A stretch of DNA of 64,000 nt, from positions 682,001 to 746,000 of the forward strand of contig JACKGZ010000001.1 in NCBI GenBank assembly GCA_020639255.1. The letters run 5' to 3'. The position numbers and the translations under genes are program-made. Under the pieces are notes generated by a model, which worked only from the letters and a program-made list of their open reading frames with translations, did not search any database and was not told where the DNA came from. Origin of the DNA: Phycisphaera sp. (GTDB lineage Bacteria > Planctomycetota > Phycisphaerae > Phycisphaerales > UBA1924). Each line of letters starts with the position of its first letter. Within the stretch, counting starts at the first letter, position 1. Of this stretch, positions 51,437-59,267 are shown one piece after another.

Positions 51437-53106
51437 CAGAATCGGTACTCGATATAGCTCCGCAGCGCGTATGAGTCCTCGGCATCACCGAACGTGTACG
51501 ACAGATCGAAATTGTACCTCCACGCCCCGTTGCGCCAACCGACCTCAGGCCGAATGATGTGCCTCGAACTCGTGACGTCACCGGACAGCATACCGGAATT
51601 CGTGTATTGGTAGAAGTCGTACTGGACCCCAACGTCGTAGCCGTCGTAGTTCTCCCCGACGCGGAGCCTGGCTCCCACACCGTCGGTGAACGTGCCATCC
51701 GAGAAGTAGACATTGCCTCTGAGAGATCCGGTCTCGCTCCAGACTTCCTGCCACGAGAATCCAAGGTCGCCGCCGTAGCCATCGTCGCTCTGGTCCGACC
51801 ACTGGTTGACGCGTGCGGTCAGGCGCAGCTCATCTGTTGCCCGTACCCAGGCCGAGACATAGACGCGATCAACCTGGCCGTCGCGCAGGAGATCTTCGGG
51901 GAGCAGGTCGAAATCCCCTCGATCGATTTCGGGGTAGAGCGTGCGTGTGTAGCCGACAGCCGCGCCCTTCCAGCGGTCCGGCGTGTAGCGCACGTTGAGA
52001 TTGCCCTGCGTGAGTTCGACGCCGCTGCCCTTGACGGTATCGCTCGACGTGTAGATGTTCACGAGCGCGAGCCCGTAGATGCTCAGCGTCTCGGTTGGTT
52101 TGGCGTTGACCCGCGCGACGAGCAGGTTCTGATCAGGCGCACCCTCGTGCCAGGTTTGCTGATACGCAAGTGTGCCGGCGAGTGGACCGGGGGTCTTCGG
52201 GCGGTAGTCCGCGAAGATGTGGACGCCGTAGTCCTTACCAAAGTCACGATCCTCGAACGGGGGCGGATACGAACCCGCGCCGACCCCGAGCCGCCAGTTG
52301 TTCTCAAAGATGAGCGTGCCCTCAACGCCGTCGACGAGGCCGATCTCGGGCACGTACACCGAGTAAAACCGACCGATCTCTCCGCGGAATGGCGAGAACT
52401 CATGCCCGCCGATCGCGTACGACAGCCGCTCGACACGTCCGAGTGTGTCCGAATCATCGGTGCTCACGACATCGAAACCATTGTGGTCAATATCGCCCTG
52501 AAAGAGCAGTCGACCGCCGAGGTGGAAAGGATTTGTCACCTCGACCCGAGCGCCGAGTCGCAGGAATGTGTAATCGTTCGAGCGATCGCCGCCGCCGTCG
52601 TGCGTGTAGCGGATCTGGTTGAAGATTCGGCCTCTGATCTCGGTTGGTCGCTCTTCAGGACTCGATCGTTTCGCCTTCGCGAGCAGTGGGGCTTCCGGGT
52701 CATCGCGGCTGATCGTAGATTTCCACGGCGGGTGCTCTGGCACCTGTTTCTTCGGTGCATCTGGCTCTGCCGTGGCGGGCTCCTGTTCCACTTCAGGCTT
52801 TGTCGGCACCACCAACCGAACGAGTGCGCCGGTCTGCGGAATCGGCGCCTCAAGCTGAAGCTCCGCCCGGCAAGACTTTCCGGCGACGTCGATGATGAGT
52901 GCGTACTGCTGCTCAAAGCCGGGTTCGAGTATGTCCACGCGGAGGTCAGCGATGACGCCTTGGTTCAATCCGACATCCAGGTAGATGCTCCGCCCGGAGA
53001 CCGATGTGATCGTTGTTTCAATTGTGGTCTGCGCGGTCGCATGCACCGCCATCGTGCACAGGCACACCATAGCTGAGATCACGGAATGGAAAGCGAGGCG
53101 GTTCAT
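51436..53106 (-). CDS. Outer-membrane beta-barrel protein (porin of a porin-cytochrome module)
   Basis: A 556-residue exported protein. A signal peptide ends HATAQ; residues ~27-100 form a small beta domain (GRSIYLDVGLNQGVIADLRV); a Pro/Glu-rich linker follows to ~155; the rest (~400 residues) is built of alternating amphipathic strands with turn-forming Asp/Gly (RGRIFNQIRYTHDGG; GRLLFQGDIDHNGFDVV; GLVDGVEGTLIFENNWRLGV) and ends in Arg-Phe, the aromatic barrel terminus. Strand count cannot be fixed by eye, perhaps 18-22. It lacks the N-terminal CXXC of MtrB. Encoded between the 23- and 22-haem cytochromes, so a sheath for them is the natural inference. Confidence 0.82.
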   Translation of the reverse strand: MNRLAFHSVISAMVCLCTMAVHATAQTTIETTITSVSGRSIYLDVGLNQGVIADLRVDILEPGFEQQYALIIDVAGKSCRAELQLEAPIPQTGALVRLVVPTKPEVEQEPATAEPDAPKKQVPEHPPWKSTISRDDPEAPLLAKAKRSSPEERPTEIRGRIFNQIRYTHDGGGDRSNDYTFLRLGARVEVTNPFHLGGRLLFQGDIDHNGFDVVSTDDSDTLGRVERLSYAIGGHEFSPFRGEIGRFYSVYVPEIGLVDGVEGTLIFENNWRLGVGAGSYPPPFEDRDFGKDYGVHIFADYRPKTPGPLAGTLAYQQTWHEGAPDQNLLVARVNAKPTETLSIYGLALVNIYTSSDTVKGSGVELTQGNLNVRYTPDRWKGAAVGYTRTLYPEIDRGDFDLLPEDLLRDGQVDRVYVSAWVRATDELRLTARVNQWSDQSDDGYGGDLGFSWQEVWSETGSLRGNVYFSDGTFTDGVGARLRVGENYDGYDVGVQYDFYQYTNSGMLSGDVTSSRHIIRPEVGWRNGAWRYNFDLSYTFGDAEDSYALRSYIEYRF

Positions 53107-53112
53107 TTCGCT

Positions 53113-55071
53113 TTACTTGGTATCGTCGGGATTGCCATGGCAATCGACGCATTGTGTACCCAGGGGTCTATAGTGGGTCACCGGGCCATCGGGCGTGTCG
53201 TAGACAGCATGACAAGAAATGCACGCCAGTGTGGCGTGATGTTCGTCGAGTGCAAACTTTGCATCCCTGTTATGATCGAATCGCACGTTGCGAAAATCAG
53301 TCTCGACGTGGCATCGTGCACAATCGGTTCGACCGGCAACCTCAAACTGACCGGCATGGACATCGAAATGGCACGTGGCGCAGGCCTGATCGGGCACTAC
53401 AAACCGATCCGCGGCTCCAGATTCACCGGCCGGTGAATGGCAGGATTGGCAGCTGATGTTGATGTGCGCACCGACAAGCGCGTAGCCGGTCCAGAGTTCG
53501 TGCTCGTCGGCTGTCCAACTCACCTCTTTGAAGCTTGTGGTGACGTGGCACCGAGCGCAGCCTTGTTGTTCGGTCGGAATCGCAGCGAACCTGGGTGTGT
53601 CGAACCGCCCCTCGTGCACATCCTCGTGACAGTCGCTGCACGCCGATGGCGTCGGAACAAACCGGATCATCTCGCCCTCGGACTTATGGCACGCCTGGCA
53701 GGCGATCGCGCGGTGAGATCCTGTGAGCGGGAACGCGCACGACGCGTGCATCTGGACATCGAACTTGGTCGGGACAAAGCGATCAGGGACGTGGCACTTC
53801 AGGCATTCGCCACCCGTAGCACCCGCATCGAACTGTCCCAGGTGCGGATCGCCGTGGCAAGCCTGGCAATCTTCGGGATTCCGACATGGGAACGATACAT
53901 CCCATTGGACATCGTAGGCGATCTCGATGTGGCAATCGACGCACGACTGCGTGTCGTGTGGCTTTCTGAGCGAGAACCCGGTCGCGGCGTGCTGCTCATT
54001 CGTCATCGTCGCATTGGGCCGTCGGAATGTCGAGTGCATCTGGTCGTGGCAGCTTGCGCACGAGTCCTTGAACGAAGGCACATCCATGACGGCTGGGATT
54101 GCGGAAGCGAACGCGGCCGAGTGCGAGGACTCGTGACAAATCGCACAGCTCGCGTCGGCAAGTACTTCAAGCGCGCCCGGATCATCGGCGTGGCAATGCG
54201 CGCAGGTCAGATTGTCGTGGCTGCCCACCAATGGAAATGTGTCGGTGTGCGCATACTCAGTCTGATCCCATTCATTGATGCCGTGACATTGAGCGCAGTC
54301 CATGTCGAATCCGACCGCGGCGTGGGGTGGATTCTGAGTGGCTCGGTATTCTTCGGCGTGGCAGTCACGACAATCAGTGGGGGTGTTCCTGTAGCTCTCG
54401 TCTTCGTGGCATTGTCTGCAATCCGCGATGCTGTGTCCCCCGACCAAAGGAAACATGTCGTGGTCGTATCCGGGGGCCTCATTGAACGGGCGCTGCTGGC
54501 CGTGACATGTCTCGCACTCCGGCAATTCACCGCTGTGTGGATCATCATGGCAAGTCGAGCACTCCTGAGATTCGCCAATGAACCTGTGCTGGCCCTCGGT
54601 GAGCGAAGCAGACCAGGCCGATTCGTGACATCTCACGCAAGCCAGTTCGTCGTGAGCACCCGTGAGCACATAGCTCTCGACATGTGTGTGTTCGTAGTGT
54701 CTTGAGTTGTCAATCCCCGAGAGCTTGAAGGACAATTCCGATACGAGTTCTACAGCACCGCCCACGTGCTCGGTGTGGCATGAGCCGCAATCATCGAACG
54801 CACTCGACTCAAGAGATCCATGGAGCCCCGTCCCTGTCTGGCCCTGAGTCTCGATCGGTTCATGACAGCTCAGACACGCCTGCCCCATAGAGATGCTCGC
54901 ATCGCCGTGACACATCTCGCAGCTGTTCCGAGCGGTGAGCGCCGGAACCAACTCATGACTCGGATGGAGCGGCCCCGGCGATGTGAGCGCGGTCGATTCC
55001 CACCACACAATGCCGCCGACGACAGCGAGCGAGATGACGGCAACAGTAATACCGACCGCCTTGGCGTTCAT
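53113..55071 (-). CDS. 23-haem c-type cytochrome, periplasmic or membrane-anchored
   Basis: A 652-residue multihaem cytochrome with 23 CXXCH motifs by my count. The N-terminal hydrophobic segment (AVGITVAVISLAVVGGIVWW) lacks a lipobox and may be a signal anchor in the inner membrane or a cleaved signal. The FPLVG[GS]H...C..CH units recur as in the 22-haem protein, so the two share a module, but here the array is less regular and includes paired segments like CSDCHEDVHEGRF and CATCHFDVHAGQF. Its ATG overlaps the oxidoreductase stop by 4 bp (ATGA, 55068-55071). Likely the periplasmic carrier between inner-membrane oxidoreductase and outer-membrane barrel. Confidence 0.92.
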   Translation of the reverse strand: MNAKAVGITVAVISLAVVGGIVWWESTALTSPGPLHPSHELVPALTARNSCEMCHGDASISMGQACLSCHEPIETQGQTGTGLHGSLESSAFDDCGSCHTEHVGGAVELVSELSFKLSGIDNSRHYEHTHVESYVLTGAHDELACVRCHESAWSASLTEGQHRFIGESQECSTCHDDPHSGELPECETCHGQQRPFNEAPGYDHDMFPLVGGHSIADCRQCHEDESYRNTPTDCRDCHAEEYRATQNPPHAAVGFDMDCAQCHGINEWDQTEYAHTDTFPLVGSHDNLTCAHCHADDPGALEVLADASCAICHESSHSAAFASAIPAVMDVPSFKDSCASCHDQMHSTFRRPNATMTNEQHAATGFSLRKPHDTQSCVDCHIEIAYDVQWDVSFPCRNPEDCQACHGDPHLGQFDAGATGGECLKCHVPDRFVPTKFDVQMHASCAFPLTGSHRAIACQACHKSEGEMIRFVPTPSACSDCHEDVHEGRFDTPRFAAIPTEQQGCARCHVTTSFKEVSWTADEHELWTGYALVGAHINISCQSCHSPAGESGAADRFVVPDQACATCHFDVHAGQFEVAGRTDCARCHVETDFRNVRFDHNRDAKFALDEHHATLACISCHAVYDTPDGPVTHYRPLGTQCVDCHGNPDDTK

Positions 55072-57344
55072 CGCGATCCCTCAGCCAAGAAAGGCCACTG
55101 CAGGTCTGCGTAGCGCACAGCCGTGATGATGTGAGCAACGACCAGCAGCACCATCAGGAGCGCCAGCCATCGGTGTAGATACCGCCAGCTCGCGAGAATC
55201 GCACGGATTTCCTCGAAGTGAGCGATCTGCACCGACATGCGGTAAGCAGCCTTGGCCAGCACCTCGACCTCGATTGCTTCCTCTCGTCCGATGTCCTCCA
55301 CACGAGCCTCGGCACGGATCGCGTGGATTGTTTTCCGAAGTCGAATCTGACCCCCGACCAGGTGCCTGATCCGCGAGACCAGACCTCCCTTCCAGCGGGT
55401 TCCGTCGACGATGTGCTCGATCTGTTCGCGGACGTGCGAGCCGAAACCTCGCCCGTGCCTATCCCACTCGCCCGAGAGCACGGCCAGTCTTGATTTGAGC
55501 TGCTCAAGATCCATCTCTTTGCCGTTCGCCGCTCTCGGCACAAACGCGTACAGGTACCGTCCGATGAGCCCACTGACTATGACGATCGTCAGCGCGATCG
55601 CGGCGTGTCCGCCGACGGTCCGGCGTGGGACAAGCCCGGCATGGACGAGCACAAACAGGAATGCCAGAAGTCCGGTGAAGATGTGCGTACCCATCCAGAA
55701 CTTGAGCGAACCTGGAAGGAGCCAGGAGAGCTTCTTCGAGCGGCGGATGAGATAGCTCAAGTTCCACAAGAACAGTGCTGTAGCGAGTACGCCAAGGCTC
55801 AATCCGATAGTGCCACTTGGGCGCAGCTTGTCGTGGTCGACCAGCCCCGGACGTAGGCGCAACGGTGTCGAGTAGTACTCCGCGTGCACGCTCACCCATG
55901 CAGCAATCGCAACCGAACACACCAGCAACGCGATGAGCGCCGCGAACAAGCTGGAACCCTTGTTCTTGACAATCTCGGTCGCTGGCATATCCGCCGGATC
56001 AAACGAGACCCCTGATCGCTTGAGCAGATCAAAGGGCGGCTCACCGCCGATCATGACGAAAACGAAGTCATTCTCGAAAGAACGGTTGACCGTGCCTTGT
56101 GACGAATCGACACGCATGTCGACCCGGTCGTCATGTATCTGTGTGATGTTGCTGTTGAGCACGACGCGTAAGAGGTCCGCTTCGGCCGCGGATTCAATAC
56201 GCTGCTGGTTCTTCGCCTTCACGCGTGAGAACGACCCGCCGCGGTAAGAGAGCGTCACGCGGTTGCCTTCCTGCCGAGCCAGACCGAGTGCTGCCTCGAC
56301 CGCGCTGTCACCTCCACCGATAACCAGAATCTTCGAGTGAGAATACGACTCGGCGTCAATGAGGCTGTAGAGAACTTTTTGCTTATCCTCTCCGGGCACA
56401 CCAAGTTTGCGTGGGGTGCCTCGCCTACCGAGTGCCAAGCACACAGCGTATGCCTGGTATTGTCCTAGCCCGGTCTCGACTGTGTAGATGCCATTCAAAC
56501 TGAAAATGTTGTCAACTCGAACGCCGGTTTGGATATCGAGCGCATGCTTCTTTGCAAGATCCTGCCAGAGTTCGACGAGTACTTCCTTTTGATATTCGTT
56601 CTTTGGGAGCTTGCCGTGCAGCGGGAGCACAAGTGGCTGGGTCATGACCATCTTGCGCCGCGGATACGCGGCCACCGTGCCACCGATGTTTACCTCCTGC
56701 TCCAGGATCCGTGCACGCAGGCCGAGTTCTTTCGCTTTGAGCGCACATGCAATACCGGCTGGGCCTGCCCCGATGATGAGAAGATCGACGATTTCGGCGT
56801 AATCTTCTGTTTGCGTATCTCGGGAACGATCACGCGACTTTGAGACCGATTCCGCAACGGAAACCCCGTGTTGCACCGCGGTCCGTACGAGTGCAAACCC
56901 TGTTAACTCACCCGCGAGATACAGGCCCGGCATGCCAACAGCCTGAAGATCATCGCCGATAACCGGGAGATCATTGCGCCGGCTCACATCCCCAAGCGTG
57001 ACCTGTATCGCTCCGGTCGGGCACACTTCAACGCAGCGGGCATGGCCGACACATCGCGCACCATGAACGACTACTGCTTGGCCGTGCAACAGATCAAGCA
57101 CGCCGTCCTCGGGGCACGCGGCCACACATGCACCGCACCCAACACAGAGTGAGAGATCGATGTGCGGGTATTGCAGCCTTGCCTTATCAGTTCCGTGCTT
57201 TCTAGCTTCGTCGCGTGACCTGTAGCTGCCTTCAAAACGATGGAGCTCATGCCTGCGACGAAGGATCACGAGTACCGCGATGCAGATCGCAACGGCTGGC
57301 GCAGCAGCAACAAAGTAGATAGTCGTTGATGCAAATTGCGACAT
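55068..57344 (-). CDS. Membrane FAD/[4Fe-4S] oxidoreductase with b-type haem domain
   Basis: A 758-residue fusion. After an N-terminal membrane helix comes a ferredoxin unit: C67-C70-C73-C77 plus a second set C98-H101-C104-C108 with His in place of one Cys. A flavin domain follows: PGLYLAGELTG (142 region), GAGPAG (192-197) and IGGGDSAVEAALGLA for NAD(P)H. The C-terminal third has about five membrane helices with two H-x13-H pairs (H554/H568 and H724/H738), the spacing of ferric-reductase/NOX-type bis-haem proteins. It should move electrons from NAD(P)H or ferredoxin into the membrane and on to the cytochromes encoded downstream. First gene of the operon. Confidence 0.87.
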   Translation of the reverse strand: MSQFASTTIYFVAAAPAVAICIAVLVILRRRHELHRFEGSYRSRDEARKHGTDKARLQYPHIDLSLCVGCGACVAACPEDGVLDLLHGQAVVVHGARCVGHARCVEVCPTGAIQVTLGDVSRRNDLPVIGDDLQAVGMPGLYLAGELTGFALVRTAVQHGVSVAESVSKSRDRSRDTQTEDYAEIVDLLIIGAGPAGIACALKAKELGLRARILEQEVNIGGTVAAYPRRKMVMTQPLVLPLHGKLPKNEYQKEVLVELWQDLAKKHALDIQTGVRVDNIFSLNGIYTVETGLGQYQAYAVCLALGRRGTPRKLGVPGEDKQKVLYSLIDAESYSHSKILVIGGGDSAVEAALGLARQEGNRVTLSYRGGSFSRVKAKNQQRIESAAEADLLRVVLNSNITQIHDDRVDMRVDSSQGTVNRSFENDFVFVMIGGEPPFDLLKRSGVSFDPADMPATEIVKNKGSSLFAALIALLVCSVAIAAWVSVHAEYYSTPLRLRPGLVDHDKLRPSGTIGLSLGVLATALFLWNLSYLIRRSKKLSWLLPGSLKFWMGTHIFTGLLAFLFVLVHAGLVPRRTVGGHAAIALTIVIVSGLIGRYLYAFVPRAANGKEMDLEQLKSRLAVLSGEWDRHGRGFGSHVREQIEHIVDGTRWKGGLVSRIRHLVGGQIRLRKTIHAIRAEARVEDIGREEAIEVEVLAKAAYRMSVQIAHFEEIRAILASWRYLHRWLALLMVLLVVAHIITAVRYADLQWPFLAEGSR

Positions 57345-57350
57345 GTGTGG

Positions 57351-57356
57351 AGTATA
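57351..57356 (-). promoter_or_regulatory. Putative -10 box of the electron-conduit operon (leaderless type)
   Basis: TATACT on the minus strand exactly 6 nt before the ATG at 57344 (spacer CCACAC). A 17-nt palindrome lies ~80 bp further upstream. Confidence 0.5.
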
Positions 57357-57435
57357 AGAAAATGGAAAGGGATGCGTCGCCTACGCGTCGATACCTATCG
57401 ACGGCGAGGCGTTGGGGAAGTGTGCATACTCGCGG

Positions 57436-57452
57436 ACCGCAAAGTTTGCGGT
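57436..57452. promoter_or_regulatory. 17-nt palindrome upstream of the conduit operon (operator candidate)
   Basis: ACCGCAAA-G-TTTGCGGT, a perfect 8+1+8 palindrome 92-108 bp before the oxidoreductase start codon, i.e. in activator position relative to the TATACT box. Confidence 0.45.
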
Positions 57453-58068
57453 TCAAAGGTGGTTAGCATCAACAAATCGATGATGCCCGCCGAAAGCAGT
57501 TGAAGCAGGCAAATGGCCGGGCCGACGACAACTATGACCGGCGCGATAGGACAAAAGCCGGGAGCTGCCTTGGCAGTCTCGGAAGAGCCAAAGTTGAGAG
57601 TTCAATGGCATAGGCTGTTGACGACACCGTAATCGAGCAAATAGCCACACTGCATCGGGCGCTCATGCATCACAGCCTGTCGTCTATGTCTGGAGTCCCG
57701 CGCAGTAGTGCAGAGCCGGGAGTGTGGTCGGGCACTTTGCTTTCCGCGGCAAAGCAACAGTTGCGGATCGAGAGGGTGAAACCATCGTCTAGTAGCGGAT
57801 CGTCATCCGTCAGTATCTGCACGAGACTTACTCGTACGCCTGCGCAATCGCGCTTTACGGAAACATGAGTTCGGATATCTCATCCAGAAATTATGCTGTG
57901 TATCAAGAGTCGTTGCGGTCTGTCACCGGTTCTGCCCAATCACGATTGTTTAGCCTATTGGTGAGGTCGCTACTCTCACGGAAGAGTCAAGTGTGTTGGG
58001 GTTGGTGAGCGGAAAGACAGAGGCATCGAATGAGCGAGACCGTGTGTTTCTAGAATCGACCGGCAGTC

Positions 58069-58434
58069 TCAACGACCAAGAACTTCGATGATTGAAGCAG
58101 CCAGATCATCAAAGCGGAATGGCTTATAGTGCACTGCTCGTGCATGCGAGAGACGTACGGGCGCATCGATGGAGTCGGGCGACTCGCCTGTCATATAAAT
58201 AACCGGTGTGTTGCTCAGTTCGTCGATCTCGTGTAAGCGTTGCTCAATTCCAAAGCCGTTGCCGGCTGGTAGGTTGACATCGAGCACGATGAGATCCGGA
58301 TGCGATCGGACCGTCATTGCGAGTGCATGGTATGCATCTTGTGCGGTCATGACAGTATATCCGAGCGATTCGAGCCGGATCTGGATCGCCTGCAATAGCC
58401 TAATATCATCGTCAACTACGAGCACACTTGACAT
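58069..58434 (-). CDS. Single-domain response regulator
   Basis: A 121-residue CheY-like receiver with nothing after it: VLVVDDDIRLL (acidic pocket), LIVLDVNLPAGNGFG with the phosphoacceptor Asp, the switch Thr in IYMTGES, and the Lys in HYKPFRFDD. GGGAGGGTG before ATG 58434 sets the start. It is the last of three receiver genes behind the receiver-kinase at 60825, separated from the previous one by 39 bp. It may be a phosphate sink or shuttle; no output domain is present. Confidence 0.9.
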   Translation of the reverse strand: MSSVLVVDDDIRLLQAIQIRLESLGYTVMTAQDAYHALAMTVRSHPDLIVLDVNLPAGNGFGIEQRLHEIDELSNTPVIYMTGESPDSIDAPVRLSHARAVHYKPFRFDDLAASIIEVLGR

Positions 58435-58473
58435 TACGCACCCTCCCGAAAGCACACGGAGTCCGCATCACAA

Positions 58474-58866
58474 TTAGCATGCCTCACGCATCGCGGGATC
58501 CAGTTTCGGGAGGAGCCCGACGATTGTGCCGACAAGCTGGTGTGTATCAAACGGTTTCTCGACGATCGTGACGTTCTCGATCGCATCGAGTTGCCTGAGA
58601 AAATTATCGACAAATCCTGAAATAACAACAATCGGTGCCGAAGAAACCCTTCGAAAAGCAGTCGAGATGGCGAGGCCATCGCCGAGCGGCATGTTGAGAT
58701 CAGTGACAAGTAGGTCGAACGTCTCTCGCCGTAGTTCGGCCATGGCCTGTGCGCCAGATTGAGCTTTAAAGCAACGGCAACCAATACTCTCGAGCCTCGT
58801 CGACACGGCCATGAGCAGGCCAACATCGTTGTCAACAATTAAGATCTTCGGCCGGAAATCGTTCAT
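58474..58866 (-). CDS. Single-domain response regulator
   Basis: A 130-residue receiver: ILIVDNDVGLLMAV (one pocket Asp is Asn: DND), LLVTDLNMPLGDGLA with the phosphoacceptor, the switch Ser in VVISGF, and IVEKPFD for the lysine. No output domain. The ATG at 58866 overlaps the stop of the preceding receiver gene (ATGA), so translation is coupled, and GGGGTG serves as ribosome site. Paralogous to its two neighbours, with shared spacing of the RLESIG or RLESLG or RLESKG helix. Confidence 0.9.
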   Translation of the reverse strand: MNDFRPKILIVDNDVGLLMAVSTRLESIGCRCFKAQSGAQAMAELRRETFDLLVTDLNMPLGDGLAISTAFRRVSSAPIVVISGFVDNFLRQLDAIENVTIVEKPFDTHQLVGTIVGLLPKLDPAMREAC

Positions 58867-59267
58867 CGTTCGCACCCCGCAGAGTTCTGCGCGTGCTCTC
58901 TGGCTATGATGCAGGATTCGATCGCGCCGATCACGTCGTCGGCATCGTAAGGCTTGGAAATAAACTGCGAACCGCCGCAAGCGATCGCCCTTGAGCGTGC
59001 AGAATCCTGGACATTCGCAGACAGAAAGACAACCGGTATCGTCTCAAGACCGGGCATTCTTCTGATCCGTGTGCAGGTCTCATAGCCGTCGATGTCAGGC
59101 ATCCGAATATCCAGGACGATCACATCAGGCTTGCACAGGCAAGCGGCCTCGACACCCGCCAACCCGTTAATCGCATGGCACACGTTGTAGCCCTTTGACT
59201 CGAGCCGGATCATCAACGCTGCGGTAATTCTGGGCTCATCGTCAATGATCAGTATCGTCGATTCCAT
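58863..59267 (-). CDS. Single-domain response regulator
   Basis: A 134-residue receiver: ILIIDDEPRITAAL, VIVLDIRMPDIDGYET with the phosphoacceptor Asp, VFLSANVQ (switch Ser) and FISKPYDADD for the lysine. A Cys-rich stretch AACLCKPD precedes the phosphorylation strand. No output domain. It overlaps the 3' end of the receiver-kinase gene by 26 bp and the next receiver by 4 bp, so all are one operon and it is the likeliest first recipient of phosphate from that kinase. Confidence 0.9.
   Translation of the reverse strand: MESTILIIDDEPRITAALMIRLESKGYNVCHAINGLAGVEAACLCKPDVIVLDIRMPDIDGYETCTRIRRMPGLETIPVVFLSANVQDSARSRAIACGGSQFISKPYDADDVIGAIESCIIAREHAQNSAGCER

Larger units (their letters stand above)
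57345..58068. other. 724-bp region without a supported gene
   Basis: The longest gene-free stretch of the window, between the start of the conduit operon and the end of a response-regulator operon. It carries a leaderless -10 box and the palindrome at 57436-57452, plus a CTTTGC/GCAAAG hairpin near 57740. Short open frames (for example 57665-57868) have Ser/Arg-rich low-quality sequence and no ribosome site. I compared parts with the c-di-GMP (GEMM) and cobalamin riboswitch consensus by eye without a match. Confidence 0.5.

Noticed and set aside
51559..53076. 505-residue open frame antisense to the barrel gene.
   Set aside because: Shadow of the barrel gene, whose signal peptide, strand pattern and operon position are convincing.
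57440..57800. Possible c-di-GMP (GEMM) riboswitch, suggested by CGCAAAG and GGCAAAG words.
   Set aside because: The ordered conserved core (GGCAAACC, GAAA tetraloop, GGGACGCAAAGCC) is not present.
57665..57868. Small open frame of 67 codons in the 724-bp gap.
   Set aside because: Ser/Arg-rich composition, no Shine-Dalgarno or leaderless box, no neighbour relation.
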